Shown here: positions 8,912 through 18,482 of the stretch, piece after piece
How the letters are laid out: each line of letters opens with the position of its first letter
Position numbering within the stretch: position 1 is the first letter of the stretch
Origin: Alphaproteobacteria bacterium
GTDB taxonomy: Bacteria; Pseudomonadota; Alphaproteobacteria; CAAGCB01; CAG-977
Direction: 5' to 3'
Length of the DNA stretch: 55,203 bases
NCBI GenBank assembly: GCA_017480385.1
Contig: JAFVAT010000028.1
Coordinates: forward strand, 133,936 to 189,138
Position numbers and translations under genes: made by a program
The notes under the pieces: generated by a model
Databases searched by the model: none
Told to the model about the DNA's origin: nothing
What the model saw: only the letters and a program-made list of their open reading frames with translations

Positions 8912-9997
8912 ATGACGGGCAACGGATTCGGTGAAATTTTCAGAACAACCACTTTTGGCGAAAGTCATGGCCCGGCAATTGGCTGCGTCATAGAGGGTGT
9001 TCCGGCCCGAATCCCTTTAGAAACAGAGGAAATACAGGCGGCCCTTAACCGCAGAAGACCGGGGCAATCGGCTTTAACGACACAGCGCCAAGAATCCGAT
9101 AAAGTGCAAATATTATCCGGTATTTTTAACGGGCAAACAACCGGCACACCGATCGGACTGCTGATTTTAAATGAGGACCAACACTCGTCCGATTATGCCC
9201 CAATCGCTGATAAGTTCCGGCCCGGACACGCAGATTTGCCTTATTTTCTAAAATACGGCAACCGCGATTACCGCGGCGGAGGACGAGCTTCGGCGCGGGA
9301 AACGGCCATGCGCGTTGCTGCCGGCGTTTTGGCCCGCAAGGTATTAGGTCATTTTATTCAAACTCCATTTGAGATCACTGCCGGCCTTATTCAAGTCGGA
9401 AAAGAAAAAATTACCTCCTGGGACAGTTCGCAAATCAATAAAAACGCTTTGTTCTGCCCCGATCCGGCAGCTTTGCCCCGTTTTGAAAATGAAATCAAAA
9501 AAGCGCGGGAAAACAAAGATTCCGTCGGCGCCGTAATCGAAATACGCGCCTTAGGATTTCCCGCCGGATTGGGCGAGCCGGTTTATGACCGCTTAGACGC
9601 GGATCTGGCGAAAGCTTTAATGAGCATCAATGCCGTCAAAGGTGTTGAAATTGGCGATGGTTTTGCCGCTGCTTCATTAACGGGGCGGCAGAATGCCGAT
9701 GAATTGTTTGCCGATCCGACGGCTGAAAACGGCATCGGCTTCGGCAGCAATCATGCCGGCGGCATATTGGGCGGATTATCAACAGGGCAGCCGATTATCG
9801 CCCGTATTGCCGTCAAACCGACACCTTCCGTCGCTGCTGAATTACAAACCGTGACAACGGATCGGAAAAAGACTACAATCAGCACGACAGGCCGGCATGA
9901 TCCCTGTGTTGGCATTCGGGCCGTTCCGGTCGCCGAAGCAATGACAGCCTGTGTTTTGGCAGATCATTTGCTGCGTTTCCGTGCTCAATACGCCTGA
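8912..9997 (+). CDS. aroC: chorismate synthase
   Basis: AroC makes chorismate from EPSP with reduced FMN, the final step of the shikimate pathway; aroA, the preceding enzyme, is at 34.8 kb. Family signatures are all present in the 361-residue protein: [18 protein letters not shown] at the N-terminus, RRRPGQS near residue 48, [12 protein letters not shown] near residue 125, [18 protein letters not shown] near residue 285, and [17 protein letters not shown] near residue 328. It starts two bases after the fabI stop, so the two are probably cotranscribed. Confidence 0.97.
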   Translation: MTGNGFGEIFRTTTFGESHGPAIGCVIEGVPARIPLETEEIQAALNRRRPGQSALTTQRQESDKVQILSGIFNGQTTGTPIGLLILNEDQHSSDYAPIADKFRPGHADLPYFLKYGNRDYRGGGRASARETAMRVAAGVLARKVLGHFIQTPFEITAGLIQVGKEKITSWDSSQINKNALFCPDPAALPRFENEIKKARENKDSVGAVIEIRALGFPAGLGEPVYDRLDADLAKALMSINAVKGVEIGDGFAAASLTGRQNADELFADPTAENGIGFGSNHAGGILGGLSTGQPIIARIAVKPTPSVAAELQTVTTDRKKTTISTTGRHDPCVGIRAVPVAEAMTACVLADHLLRFRAQYA

Positions 9998-10018
9998 ATT
10001 TAAGGAGGATTTTATTTT

Positions 10019-11854
10019 ATGTCTTTATTCCCGGACACTTTTCCGAATCCAGATCTCATTAACCATTCCCTGCCCAAAAAAAGAACTTTTTTTAAGCGCT
10101 TGCTTCATTCCCTTGGTTTCTTTTTTTGCCTGATCGGTATTGTGTTTTCTTTGGCAGTTGTTTTCAAAGCATATTCTTTATCAAAAAGGAATTCTCCGAC
10201 AGTGTTTGAACCGGGAACCGTCCTGCGCATGAATTTAAATCGCGCACTGGCTGAAACCAGACCGACGGACCTGATCGCTTCTATCACTTTGGGCAATCAG
10301 CCGACTGTCACCGACGTTGTCATGGGACTCCACAGCGCGGCAAACGATCCGAATATAACGACTCTTGTCGCTTACATGACAAATACCGATATTCCTTTGA
10401 CACAGGTTCAGGAAATTCGCGAGGCTGTACGGGCTTTCAGAAAAGCCGGCAAAAAAACGATCTTTTATGCGCCGACATTCGGCGAATTGGGCGGCGGCAT
10501 GGCTTTATACTATTTGGCTGCCGCTTTCGAAGAAATCCGTATGCAGCCCAGCGGAGAATTAGGACTTTCCGGTATTTCCGTTGAAACTCCCTATTTTAAA
10601 AAAGCTTTGCAGAAATTAGGGATCAAGCCGTCCTTTCAGGCCCGATATGAATATAAAACTGGTGCGGATTCTTTTAATGCTGAAAAAATGTCTGCTCCGG
10701 AACGCAGAAATCTGACTCAAATCCTGCACAGCTTTTTAGACGTTATCGCCGAAGATATCGGGGCGGATCGAGGAATTGATCCGGCGGCAATGAAAGATAT
10801 TCTGAAGAACGGTCCTTATTTCGCTGACCAGGCCTTAGAGATGAATCTGATTGATAAAATCGAATATGCCGACGCTTTGGAAAAGGAATTAAAGGAAGCT
10901 TCCAAAAACAAGGAGCTCAATCTGGTTGATTTGTTTGAGTATGCCGCGGCGACGGAACCCGAGGTAAAAGCCAAGACGCCCCTCATCGCTTATGTTCCGG
11001 CGGTGGGTATTATTCAGTTCGGCGAATCTATTTTTGCAGGTGATGCCTACCGGTCCATTTTGGGATCGTCTTCGTTCAGCGGCATGCTGCGCGAAGCGGC
11101 AGATAACGACGATGTCAAGGCCATTGTTATTCGTTTGGATTCTCCGGGGGGCGGATATACCCCTTCTGACGCCATACGACGAGAAATCGAGCATGTCCGC
11201 AAGCATACACAAAAACCGATTATATGCAGCATGGGGGCTACGGCGGCTTCAGGAGGATACTTCATTTCCTTAGGCTGTGACAAAGTCCTGGCTGATCCGG
11301 CGACTTTAACCGGCTCGATCGGTGTTTTCGGCGGCAAGCTTGTTTTCAAGGATTTGCTAGAAAAACTAGATATAACCGTCAGCTCGATCAAAATGGGCAA
11401 AAATGCCGGCATGTTTTCCATGACGCAGGATTTTACAACGGAACAAAATTTGTTTTTTAACGATGCCCTTAACCGTATCTACCAAGACTTTACCGCCAAG
11501 GTTGCCGCCAGACGCGGTTTTTCCACCGGCAAAACAAATTCTGTTGCAAGAGGCAGAGTCTTTACCGGTGCGCAAGCGGTTGAAAACGGGCTGATTGATC
11601 AAATCGGCGGGGTTTACGCATCATTCAATGCGGCTGCCGAAATGGCAGAAGTGCCCAAGCCTTTTCTTGTTGTTGAATTTCCGACGCGGCCTTCCAGACT
11701 GGAAATGCTGGTCAGCCTGTTAAATTCGGATATAGCCGTTTCTTTGCGCAAAAGTATCCTGAATTATGGGCTGCTGCCTTCTGTTAAATCATGGCTCGGT
11801 CGATTGGCGGAAGGAGATTTCCGTTTGTTTTATAACGGCATTGAGGCTTTTTAA
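10019..11854 (+). CDS. sppA: signal peptide peptidase SppA, 67-kDa type
   Basis: SppA is a membrane-bound serine protease that degrades cleaved signal peptides. The 611-residue length marks the tandem-domain type. One transmembrane segment lies at about residues 37-58. The N-terminal domain has the general-base Lys in RYEYKTGADSF (near residue 221), and the C-terminal domain has SPGGGYTPSDAI and the nucleophile Ser in ATAASGGYFISLGCD. This Lys-Ser division across two domains is as in E. coli SppA. A strong ribosome-binding site (AAGGAGG) precedes the ATG. Confidence 0.95.
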   Translation: MSLFPDTFPNPDLINHSLPKKRTFFKRLLHSLGFFFCLIGIVFSLAVVFKAYSLSKRNSPTVFEPGTVLRMNLNRALAETRPTDLIASITLGNQPTVTDVVMGLHSAANDPNITTLVAYMTNTDIPLTQVQEIREAVRAFRKAGKKTIFYAPTFGELGGGMALYYLAAAFEEIRMQPSGELGLSGISVETPYFKKALQKLGIKPSFQARYEYKTGADSFNAEKMSAPERRNLTQILHSFLDVIAEDIGADRGIDPAAMKDILKNGPYFADQALEMNLIDKIEYADALEKELKEASKNKELNLVDLFEYAAATEPEVKAKTPLIAYVPAVGIIQFGESIFAGDAYRSILGSSSFSGMLREAADNDDVKAIVIRLDSPGGGYTPSDAIRREIEHVRKHTQKPIICSMGATAASGGYFISLGCDKVLADPATLTGSIGVFGGKLVFKDLLEKLDITVSSIKMGKNAGMFSMTQDFTTEQNLFFNDALNRIYQDFTAKVAARRGFSTGKTNSVARGRVFTGAQAVENGLIDQIGGVYASFNAAAEMAEVPKPFLVVEFPTRPSRLEMLVSLLNSDIAVSLRKSILNYGLLPSVKSWLGRLAEGDFRLFYNGIEAF

Positions 11855-11926
11855 ACACAGCTGTTATTTTTTTATCCCGCTTTTTCCAACAATCAGGTAT
11901 GATAAAAGAAAGAAGGAAAGAGAGGG

Positions 11927-12505
11927 ATGATGAAGAATTCTTTTATGCTGCTTTTATTAGCTCTTTTGACGGCATGCGCTTCCGCATCACCACAAAATCA
12001 GACTGTCTCTTCTCCGGCGCCGACAGATGAAACGAATATTTCTCCTTCGGAAAATTTGCCATCCACGCCGGCGTCCTATATGACAAATCAGGAAAACGAA
12101 CTGCAGCAGGCTTTAACGGGAACTTCTTTCCGTGTTATTCGGCACAACAATATCTTGGCGATCATCTTATCCGGCGAAGGGGTATTTGCGCCGAATGAAG
12201 ATCAGCTGACGGTCGCGACAAAAGAAATCCTGAAAAAAACGGCAACAATCCTTTCCCGTTATAAAAAAACACGCATCAGCGTTATTGGCTACGCTGACAG
12301 CGGGCAACCGGCAAAAGATCATCAGACCTCTGAAAAACGGGCTGAAGCTGTTGCGGCACAGCTTAAACAAGCGGCCCCTATTGCTCCCGTCAGATTTTGG
12401 GTGGAGGGCAGCAATACAGAAACGGCAGACGCCCTGAAAGTGCAAGCTGATCTGATAAAAAACAACCATGTTGACATCATTTTAATCCCGACTTTTATTC
12501 AATGA
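11927..12505 (+). CDS. OmpA-domain lipoprotein
   Basis: The 192-residue protein has a lipoprotein signal (MMKNSFMLLLLALLTACAS, lipobox LTAC). A Ser/Pro/Thr-rich linker of about 45 residues follows, then an OmpA-like domain (about 85-190). The peptidoglycan-contact Asp (GYADSGQ) and Arg (SEKRAEAV) of the family are both visible, so it probably tethers the outer membrane to peptidoglycan, like Pal or YiaD. The domain is shorter and more divergent than Pal. Its stop codon overlaps the start of the next gene (ATGA), so the two are translationally coupled. Confidence 0.82.
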   Translation: MMKNSFMLLLLALLTACASASPQNQTVSSPAPTDETNISPSENLPSTPASYMTNQENELQQALTGTSFRVIRHNNILAIILSGEGVFAPNEDQLTVATKEILKKTATILSRYKKTRISVIGYADSGQPAKDHQTSEKRAEAVAAQLKQAAPIAPVRFWVEGSNTETADALKVQADLIKNNHVDIILIPTFIQ

Positions 12506-13344
12506 AACGGCGCCTTTTACCTTTGTTTTTAGTTTTTCTGACCGGATGTTCCAGCCTTTTGTTCCACCCGGAAAAAGAACATATTTTTACGCCTGCGCGT
12601 TTGGAGCTGCCCTATGAAGATTTAAAAATCTCCACACCTGACGGCATTCATCTGCATGCCTGGTACATTCCGGCTTATTGCTCCGGAAAGATCCCCTGCC
12701 CGTCCAAAGCAAACATTTTATATTTACACGGCAATGCCGAAAATATTTCGTCTCACACGTTCAGCGTCATTTGGCTGATCCTGCACGGCTATAATTTAAC
12801 GGCCTTGGATTACAGAGGCTTCGGTCAATCGGAAGGCAGCGTCAGCCTGTCAGGGGCGGAAACGGATATCCGGTCGGCCATAGAGTATTTGCTTGAAAAA
12901 TATCCAGACAAACCCTTATTCGTTTTCGGCCAAAGCATCGGCGCCGCTTTAACCGTCTCCGCCGTTGCAAACTACGAACATCAGGACAAATTAGCCGGTG
13001 TGATTATCGATAGCGCCTTTTCCAAAGCCCGCCGAATTGCGCGTGAAAAAGTCGGTCAGATTTGGCTGTTATGGCCGCTGCAATATCCCTTGTCTTTTTT
13101 AGTTCCGGAAAACAACGCCGAAGGAAATATTGCTAAGATTACCGTGCCGAAATTATTCTTAACCACGGAAGATGACACGATTGTTCCACCGCATCATACG
13201 CGCGATCTGTATGCTAAAGCGACAGCACCCAAAATATTGGAAATCGTAGAAACCGGCGGTCATATTCGTGCCTTGAACAATGAAAACGCCAAGAATACTT
13301 TTCTTAATTTTTTAGAAAAAAATTCTTCTCTTTCAGAGAAATAA
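12502..13344 (+). CDS. lipoprotein alpha/beta hydrolase (Bem46-like)
   Basis: This 280-residue protein has a lipoprotein signal with lipobox LTGC at residues 13-16. Its alpha/beta-hydrolase domain shows the oxyanion motif YLHGNAEN (near residue 75), DYRGFGQSEG (near 106), the nucleophile elbow FGQSIGAA (near 144), a late Asp (TEDDTIVPP) and a late His (TGGHIRALN). That is a full Ser-Asp-His set. Bem46/YfhR-type hydrolases have poorly known substrates. It overlaps the OmpA-like lipoprotein gene by four bases, so both products probably act in the same envelope compartment. Confidence 0.87.
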   Translation: MKRRLLPLFLVFLTGCSSLLFHPEKEHIFTPARLELPYEDLKISTPDGIHLHAWYIPAYCSGKIPCPSKANILYLHGNAENISSHTFSVIWLILHGYNLTALDYRGFGQSEGSVSLSGAETDIRSAIEYLLEKYPDKPLFVFGQSIGAALTVSAVANYEHQDKLAGVIIDSAFSKARRIAREKVGQIWLLWPLQYPLSFLVPENNAEGNIAKITVPKLFLTTEDDTIVPPHHTRDLYAKATAPKILEIVETGGHIRALNNENAKNTFLNFLEKNSSLSEK

Positions 13345-13440
13345 CCCTTCACCGCCAAACACCGGAATGTAAAGCGGCTTGATTTCCTGCCGATTTTAGT
13401 ATGTAATATATTTATTCCTTTATTCATATGGAGAAATACC

Positions 13441-13755
13441 ATGCCCAAAAAATTAAAAAAAGAAAAAATGCTTGATTACGATCTCGCTTCTTTTTTAAAA
13501 AAAGAAAAAATAGACAATAAAGAATTGATGACTTCTATTATTTCCATCGCAAAAAACTTCTGTCAGGACAATATTTTATCTTTATCTCCCTTGTTAAAAG
13601 AAAATAAAAACATTGATGCCGTCCAAGAACGCATTTTTTATTTTGAATTAATTTCCAACCTGTTAAACAGCATTGACAAATTAATAGCGGCAGACGTCAC
13701 TTTTATTACGCAGGAAAAGAAAAAAGCAACAAAGAAGAAAAGTAAGGAAAAATAG
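13441..13755 (+). CDS. small lysine-rich protein of unknown function
   Basis: This 104-residue protein is flanked by basic ends: KKLKKEK at the N-terminus and a K-rich tail (KKATKKKSKEK). The middle looks alpha-helical (residues about 15-90). No signal peptide or recognised motif is visible. A GGAG ribosome-binding site lies about eight bases before the ATG, and the codon pattern resembles a real gene, although the region is more AT-rich than its neighbours. It could be nucleic-acid-associated because of its charge, but that is a guess. Confidence 0.6.
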   Translation: MPKKLKKEKMLDYDLASFLKKEKIDNKELMTSIISIAKNFCQDNILSLSPLLKENKNIDAVQERIFYFELISNLLNSIDKLIAADVTFITQEKKKATKKKSKEK

Positions 13756-13811
13756 CTTTTTTCCACCTTTTCTTTCCCGCTTTTGAAAGCGCTGTTTTCA
13801 AAAATTTTCGG

Positions 13812-15257
13812 CTATTTTCGTTTTTTATGGCTTTTCTGCCCGGACCGGGCCTTGTTTTCGTACGGATTTTTTGCTTTACGCATCAAAATACGAATAGGAA
13901 TGCCTTCTATTTTCAAATCCTGTGCCAATCCTTTGATCAAATAACGCAAATAGGATTCCGGCAGTTTTTCCGGATTGCTGGAAAACAAAGCAAATGTCGG
14001 CGGACGCGTTTTGGCCTGCGTTATATACTTTAACGGAATAGGACGCTTCGTGGCGGATAAGGGCGGCGGGGTCTGCTCGGTCATTTTCGTCAGCCAGCGG
14101 TTCAGACGTCCGGTTGAAATGCGGCTGTTCCAAACGGCATATACATCAAAAACAGCCTGCATCAAACGGTCCAGGCCTTCTCCCGTCCTGGCGGAAACAG
14201 CCACTGTTTTCAAACCCTTTACCTGCGTTAAAGATGTCGCGATCCGATCATTCAAGATTTGCAGGACCTGCTTTTTATCTTTAACCATATCCCACTTGTT
14301 CACGGCAATGACCAAAGCGCGCCCTTCGTCCAAGACCTGCCGCGCAATTGTCAGGTCTTGCTTGTCCAAAATGGCATCGGCGTCCAGCACCAAAATAACG
14401 ACCTGTGCCAAAAAAGCCGCGCGTTTCGTATCAGCCGCGGACAATTTTTCCAAATCGTCCTCTATTCTGGATCTGCGGCGCAATCCTGCCGTATCCGTCA
14501 AACGCAGCAGCCTGCCTTTATACGTCCAATCAATGGAAATGGCGTCACGGGTCAATCCGGCCATCGGCCCCGTCAGCATGCGGTCTTCTCCCAACAGGCG
14601 ATTGACCAAAGTTGATTTGCCGACATTCGGTCTTCCGACAACGGCCAGATCAATCACTCGGCCAATCAGGTCCTCCTCTTTGACGGTTTCATCAGTTAAA
14701 TCGATTTCTTCCTCTTTTTTACGGACACGCTTTCTTTTTTCCTGCGGCTGTTCCGCATTTTCTTCCCCCGCATTTTCCTGAATATACGGAGACAGAGCTT
14801 CGAATAAATCGCTCATACCCAAGCCGTGTTCGGCAGAAATCAACACCGGTTCTCCGAAGCCCAGAGAATATAAATCCTGCAGAATCAGATCCCGTCCTTC
14901 GGCCTTGTTTGCAGCCAAAATAACAGGCCGACCAACTTTGCGCAAAGTTTGCGCCGTTTTTTTATCCAACGGCGTTACGCCGGCCCGAACGTCTACCATA
15001 AAAATAATCGCGGCGGAAACCTGCAGCGCTTTTTGCGTCTGCCGCCACATAGAATCGGCTAATTTCCCGCCGTTTTCCAGTCCTGCCGTATCGACAGCCG
15101 TAAAAGTACAGCCGAATAAAACGGCCTTTCCCTCGCGACGGTCGCGCGTTACGCCGGGGCGGTCATGAACCAAAGCCTTCTTCCGCCCGGTTAATCGGTT
15201 AAACAAAGTTGACTTGCCGACATTTGTCCGGCCAACCAAAGAAATTATTGCCGTCAT
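13812..15257 (-). CDS. der: ribosome-assembly GTPase Der (EngA)
   Basis: Der is a tandem GTPase needed for 50S subunit maturation. The 481-residue protein has two complete G domains: first P-loop GRTNVGKST near residues 8-16 with NKAE, and second P-loop GRPNVGKST near residue 208 with NKWD. A KH-like C-terminal domain follows from about residue 385. The linker between the G domains is long and highly charged (RKRVRKKEEEIDLTDE). The start overlaps the bamB stop by one base (TAATG), so der is coupled to bamB. The yfgM-bamB-der order is conserved in proteobacteria. Confidence 0.97.
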   Translation of the reverse strand: MTAIISLVGRTNVGKSTLFNRLTGRKKALVHDRPGVTRDRREGKAVLFGCTFTAVDTAGLENGGKLADSMWRQTQKALQVSAAIIFMVDVRAGVTPLDKKTAQTLRKVGRPVILAANKAEGRDLILQDLYSLGFGEPVLISAEHGLGMSDLFEALSPYIQENAGEENAEQPQEKRKRVRKKEEEIDLTDETVKEEDLIGRVIDLAVVGRPNVGKSTLVNRLLGEDRMLTGPMAGLTRDAISIDWTYKGRLLRLTDTAGLRRRSRIEDDLEKLSAADTKRAAFLAQVVILVLDADAILDKQDLTIARQVLDEGRALVIAVNKWDMVKDKKQVLQILNDRIATSLTQVKGLKTVAVSARTGEGLDRLMQAVFDVYAVWNSRISTGRLNRWLTKMTEQTPPPLSATKRPIPLKYITQAKTRPPTFALFSSNPEKLPESYLRYLIKGLAQDLKIEGIPIRILMRKAKNPYENKARSGQKSHKKRK

Positions 15258-16573
15258 TATTTATACGCTATCAAGTTTCCGTTTTCTGTTACAAAGAACA
15301 AAGTATTCTCCAGCACAATCGGCGGCAGAGATCCTTTATCATCAATTTCGTCCCAGCCGATAATCGTTCCGGTCTGCGGCGCCACAGCGATTGCTTTGCC
15401 GTCCGAATTGACCAAAATCAGCCGGCTGCCCGCCATAACGGGGCCCGTCCAAGTCAGACGCTTCTTTTTCTTTTCCGGATCCAGCCACTGAGAAAGCTTG
15501 TTCACCCATAAAATTTTGCCTGAAGAAGCCTCCAAAGCGGCCAGCTCTTCATAAGAAGAAAGCACATACAGCATGTCTCCGGCCAGCCAAGGCTGATTCA
15601 CGCCGCCGATTTCGCGCTCCCAAATCACGCCGCCGGTTTTCAAATCCAATGCGGACAAAAGCCCTCCGCTGGAAACGACGAATACCTTGTCTGAAGCGAT
15701 AACAGGCCGCGCCCGAATATCGTTGATATCCGCACCTGCGCTGTTCAAACGGGACGCCCCCAGCGATTCGGTCCATAAAATACTGCCGTTTTCAGGACGA
15801 AAGGCGACAACATCACCGGAAGCAAAAGCCGCAATTCCCACACCATTGTCTATCGCCGGCGCAGCTTTTCCCATTAAGGACAGGCTTTCAAAAAAGGCGT
15901 AATGCTGCCACAGCGTCCTCCCATCGTCCTGAGCCAATGCTGTCAGCTTGTTGTCTGCCGTAATAACAAAAATCCGACCGCCGTAAACCGTTGGTGCGGA
16001 CCGAATCGGAGAATGTAGATTAACCCGCCACAGCTCTGTGCCGTTATTGGCGTCCAAAGCAACGACTTCTCCGGTTCCCAAAGCGGCAAACAACCGCGTA
16101 TCATCAACCGCCAGTCCCGTTCCGATTGTGCCGACGCGGCGCGCACTGCCTTTTTCTGGCAGCAGAGCCGACCATATTTTTTTGCCTCCGCTGGCGGAAA
16201 CGGCCTGCACATATCCGGCAGAATCAATCGTATAAAGAATGCCTTTTTGTCCGACGGGCTCTGCCAACAAAACGGATTTCCTGCTGCCACCCTGCCCGAT
16301 TGAAATTCGCCATGCCTGCATGATTTTAGGTGCTATCGCCGGATTTTGCATAACATGATGAGACAGCCCGCCGGCCTGTGTCCAAGCCTGAACGCTTTCC
16401 GGTTCGGGAAGAAGATAACTCTTTTTCAAATCCGTATCCGGCATCAATTCACTGCCATACGTCAATACGGACAGCCGCCTGCCCGTCAAAGGCGCTTCAT
16501 CTGAAGAACAGGCCGCTAATCCGGTAACAATGCCCGACAATATCAAGGCTTGAAAAAATCCTCTGTGTTTCAT
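15257..16573 (-). CDS. bamB: outer-membrane assembly lipoprotein BamB
   Basis: BamB is the beta-propeller lipoprotein of the BAM complex, which inserts outer-membrane proteins. The 438-residue protein has a lipoprotein signal ending LAAC at residues 19-22, then PQQ-like propeller blades from about residue 85 to the end. Blade hallmarks recur: ALDANNGTELWRVN, ALAQDDGRTLWQH, FRPENGSILWTES, ALDLKTGGVIWERE and ALEASSGKILWVN. It lies between the yfgM-like gene and der, the standard context. It is a little longer than E. coli BamB, mostly through an N-terminal extension before the first blade. Confidence 0.93.
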   Translation of the reverse strand: MKHRGFFQALILSGIVTGLAACSSDEAPLTGRRLSVLTYGSELMPDTDLKKSYLLPEPESVQAWTQAGGLSHHVMQNPAIAPKIMQAWRISIGQGGSRKSVLLAEPVGQKGILYTIDSAGYVQAVSASGGKKIWSALLPEKGSARRVGTIGTGLAVDDTRLFAALGTGEVVALDANNGTELWRVNLHSPIRSAPTVYGGRIFVITADNKLTALAQDDGRTLWQHYAFFESLSLMGKAAPAIDNGVGIAAFASGDVVAFRPENGSILWTESLGASRLNSAGADINDIRARPVIASDKVFVVSSGGLLSALDLKTGGVIWEREIGGVNQPWLAGDMLYVLSSYEELAALEASSGKILWVNKLSQWLDPEKKKKRLTWTGPVMAGSRLILVNSDGKAIAVAPQTGTIIGWDEIDDKGSLPPIVLENTLFFVTENGNLIAYK

Positions 16574-16574
16574 T

Positions 16575-17288
16575 TTATTTTCCGGATTCAGATTTCTGGT
16601 TCCCTTCTATAAACGATATATATTCTGCTATTCTTATGCGTTTTTCTTCTGATACGCCGGACATGCCCAAGATTTTCTGCCAATACGATTTTGCCTTTTC
16701 CGTATCTCCCTGCCGCAAAGCCAGCTGCGCCGCAAATTCCAATGCCATAGGCGCCCAAGCATCACTTTTGGCCGCCAGTTTATTCAATTCGGATTCCATT
16801 TCTTCATAATTCAAACTGCCGTTTTCATTCTGCAACAGAATCCGATTGAACAAAGCCAGATTTTTAAACGGCTGCGGCGCCTTTTGATCACTGATAATCC
16901 GATCCAGAGTATGAATGGCTTCTTCGTACTTATCCTGTCCCTGACTTACCAAATAATCCGTATAATGAAAAGCTGCCAAATAGCGGTACCCCCGCGAAGA
17001 CGTTTCCGAAAGCGTTTTCAGCATTTCCGATCCCGCTGCCGCCTCGTCCGTTTCAACCAGGCTCAAAGCCGTCTGCAGCAGTTCGGATTCTTCCAAAGAA
17101 CGGCGGTTTTGATAACTTTTATAAAACTCTATTCCCCCCGTAACGACTAAAGCCAGAACGATCACTCCCGTAACGAAAGGACCGATCTTTTTCCACAGCT
17201 GCTTAAGCTGTTCTTCCTTCATTTCCTCTGCGACTTCACGCAGAATTTCGGCTTCCAAAGGCGTTTGTTCATCTTGTTGATTAGCCAC
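16575..17288 (-). CDS. YfgM-like TPR membrane protein (SecYEG ancillary)
   Basis: The 237-residue protein has a short cytoplasmic N-terminus, one transmembrane helix at about residues 36-54 (GPFVTGVIVLALVVTGGIEF), and a periplasmic helical repeat domain of the TPR_21 type. E. coli YfgM associates with SecYEG and periplasmic chaperones such as PpiD. The family assignment rests on topology, length and position directly upstream of bamB (one base between stop and start). The start ATG at 17288 gives the expected acidic N-terminus. Confidence 0.85.
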   Translation of the reverse strand: MANQQDEQTPLEAEILREVAEEMKEEQLKQLWKKIGPFVTGVIVLALVVTGGIEFYKSYQNRRSLEESELLQTALSLVETDEAAAGSEMLKTLSETSSRGYRYLAAFHYTDYLVSQGQDKYEEAIHTLDRIISDQKAPQPFKNLALFNRILLQNENGSLNYEEMESELNKLAAKSDAWAPMALEFAAQLALRQGDTEKAKSYWQKILGMSGVSEEKRIRIAEYISFIEGNQKSESGK

Positions 17289-17380
17289 GAGACATACTCC
17301 ATAAAAAACGGTAAAAACTTTTTTCTAGGCTACCTTTAAAAAATATAAAGAACAATCTCTTTTTTTCATAAGATAAGCTA

Positions 17381-17389
17381 TGTTACAAT
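17381..17389 (+). promoter_or_regulatory. extended -10 promoter element
   Basis: TGT followed by TACAAT matches an extended -10 element (TGnTATAAT) about 24 bases before the start codon of the lipoprotein gene. No good -35 box is visible, which is usual for extended -10 promoters. Confidence 0.45.
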
Positions 17390-17412
17390 AAAAAAAACAA
17401 AATGGGGACCTA

Positions 17413-17814
17413 ATGAAATATTTTATTGCAGCTCTTTTCCTTCCCTTTTTATCCGGCTGTTGGCTGACAGCGACAAATTCGTCCATGCCGTTCGGAGCGG
17501 CTCCGCTGACGGTTTGGGGCGCCGGCGAAGCGATTTCTTATCTGGCTACGGGCAAAATCATGGAAGATAACGCGGCTTCTTTCTTTACAGGAAAGGATTG
17601 TTCTTTGGGACGAAAGCTCAGCGGCGAAGGCAAATACTGTATGACAACGCTGGAGCTGGAACGCGCAAACAAACCGGCGTGGAGCGTTCAAAAAATCTAT
17701 TGCTACCAATCCTTGGCTGCTCCGACCTGTTACACACAGCCAAGCCCTTATCCGACAGATACGCTGATCGGCATTTATGATAAACCCGTTTATCCGAATC
17801 AGTCAGATCAATAA
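17413..17814 (+). CDS. small lipoprotein of unknown function
   Basis: This 133-residue protein has a lipoprotein signal, MKYFIAALFLPFLSGC, with lipobox LSGC. The mature part contains six further cysteines; the pairs KDC/KYC and YCYQ/TCYT could form disulfides, and the segment KDCSLGRKLSGEGKYC looks like a structured core. I believe similar lipoproteins occur in other alphaproteobacteria, but I cannot name a family. A GGGGACC element precedes the ATG. It ends seven bases before the convergent small gene on the other strand. Confidence 0.72.
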   Translation: MKYFIAALFLPFLSGCWLTATNSSMPFGAAPLTVWGAGEAISYLATGKIMEDNAASFFTGKDCSLGRKLSGEGKYCMTTLELERANKPAWSVQKIYCYQSLAAPTCYTQPSPYPTDTLIGIYDKPVYPNQSDQ

Positions 17815-17821
17815 CGGCTAT

Positions 17822-18007
17822 TTATTTCATTTTAATGACGCGGTACAGGCCTTGCTTCAATGACTGCTGCCGTTTGCGTTTTTCAACAGGATCCTGCACA
17901 GGCAGGTACAAAAAAGGAAGTTGGACTTGATTTGGCGATTGAATTACGTTATCACCCTGAATATCGGGCCGTTTTCGATCGGGCTTTTGAGCTTGTTCTT
18001 TTTTCAT
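17822..18007 (-). CDS. small basic protein of unknown function
   Basis: This is a 61-residue, Lys/Gln/Pro-rich protein without hydrophobic segments. The start is well supported by AAGGAG ten bases upstream of the ATG at 18007. I recognise no domain. The convergent neighbour ends only seven bases away, so nothing else can occupy the space. It is short and compositionally biased, so it could be a chance frame, but the ribosome-binding site favours a gene. Confidence 0.5.
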   Translation of the reverse strand: MKKEQAQKPDRKRPDIQGDNVIQSPNQVQLPFLYLPVQDPVEKRKRQQSLKQGLYRVIKMK

Positions 18008-18063
18008 TTTAAAAAAACTCCTTCAGACAGACCGGTTGTAACAAAGTCAGAGGTCAAATTCAA

Positions 18064-18471
18064 ATGTTAAGAAAAATAGTCAACTCTTTTTTACTTCTGC
18101 TGACCTCCGGCATTTTGCTGCACAGATGTACCCTAATCGGCATTTTATGCGGCATTTGGGTTTATTTCGGGGCGGAAGTCGAAGAAAGCGCTTTCAGACG
18201 CATGCTGACGCCGGACCTATATTTGTTTATGTCGTCCTTTCTAATCTTTTACCGCTTCCTGTTTAAAAAAATTTTGAAATCAAATGGCGAATTGGATCTG
18301 CAGGCAATGTTCATTTGTTTTCTGGGCGATCTGGCTTGGGCCGTCACCGCCATGTTCTGCACGGTCCCGTTTTTTATGATGTTCAACTATTCCGGCAGCG
18401 CGAATTACGCGCAAAACGTCCGTGCCGCCGCCGCCCCGCACTCTTTGATGCGGCAAGTGCCAAAATTATAA
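18064..18471 (+). CDS. small integral membrane protein of unknown function
   Basis: This 135-residue protein has three or four hydrophobic segments: about residues 6-20, 22-38, 50-68 and 84-110. No known motif is visible. It lies 11 bases upstream of rlmN and is likely cotranscribed with it. The C-terminal 20 residues are Ala/Asn-rich and soluble. Its function is unknown; the position next to rlmN is the only context. Confidence 0.7.
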   Translation: MLRKIVNSFLLLLTSGILLHRCTLIGILCGIWVYFGAEVEESAFRRMLTPDLYLFMSSFLIFYRFLFKKILKSNGELDLQAMFICFLGDLAWAVTAMFCTVPFFMMFNYSGSANYAQNVRAAAAPHSLMRQVPKL

Positions 18472-18482
18472 GGGAATCAGTC

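Noticed and set aside
13975-14781. 268-residue open frame opposite der
   Set aside because: It is the complement of a well-supported der gene, has no recognisable domain, and has the composition typical of an antisense shadow.
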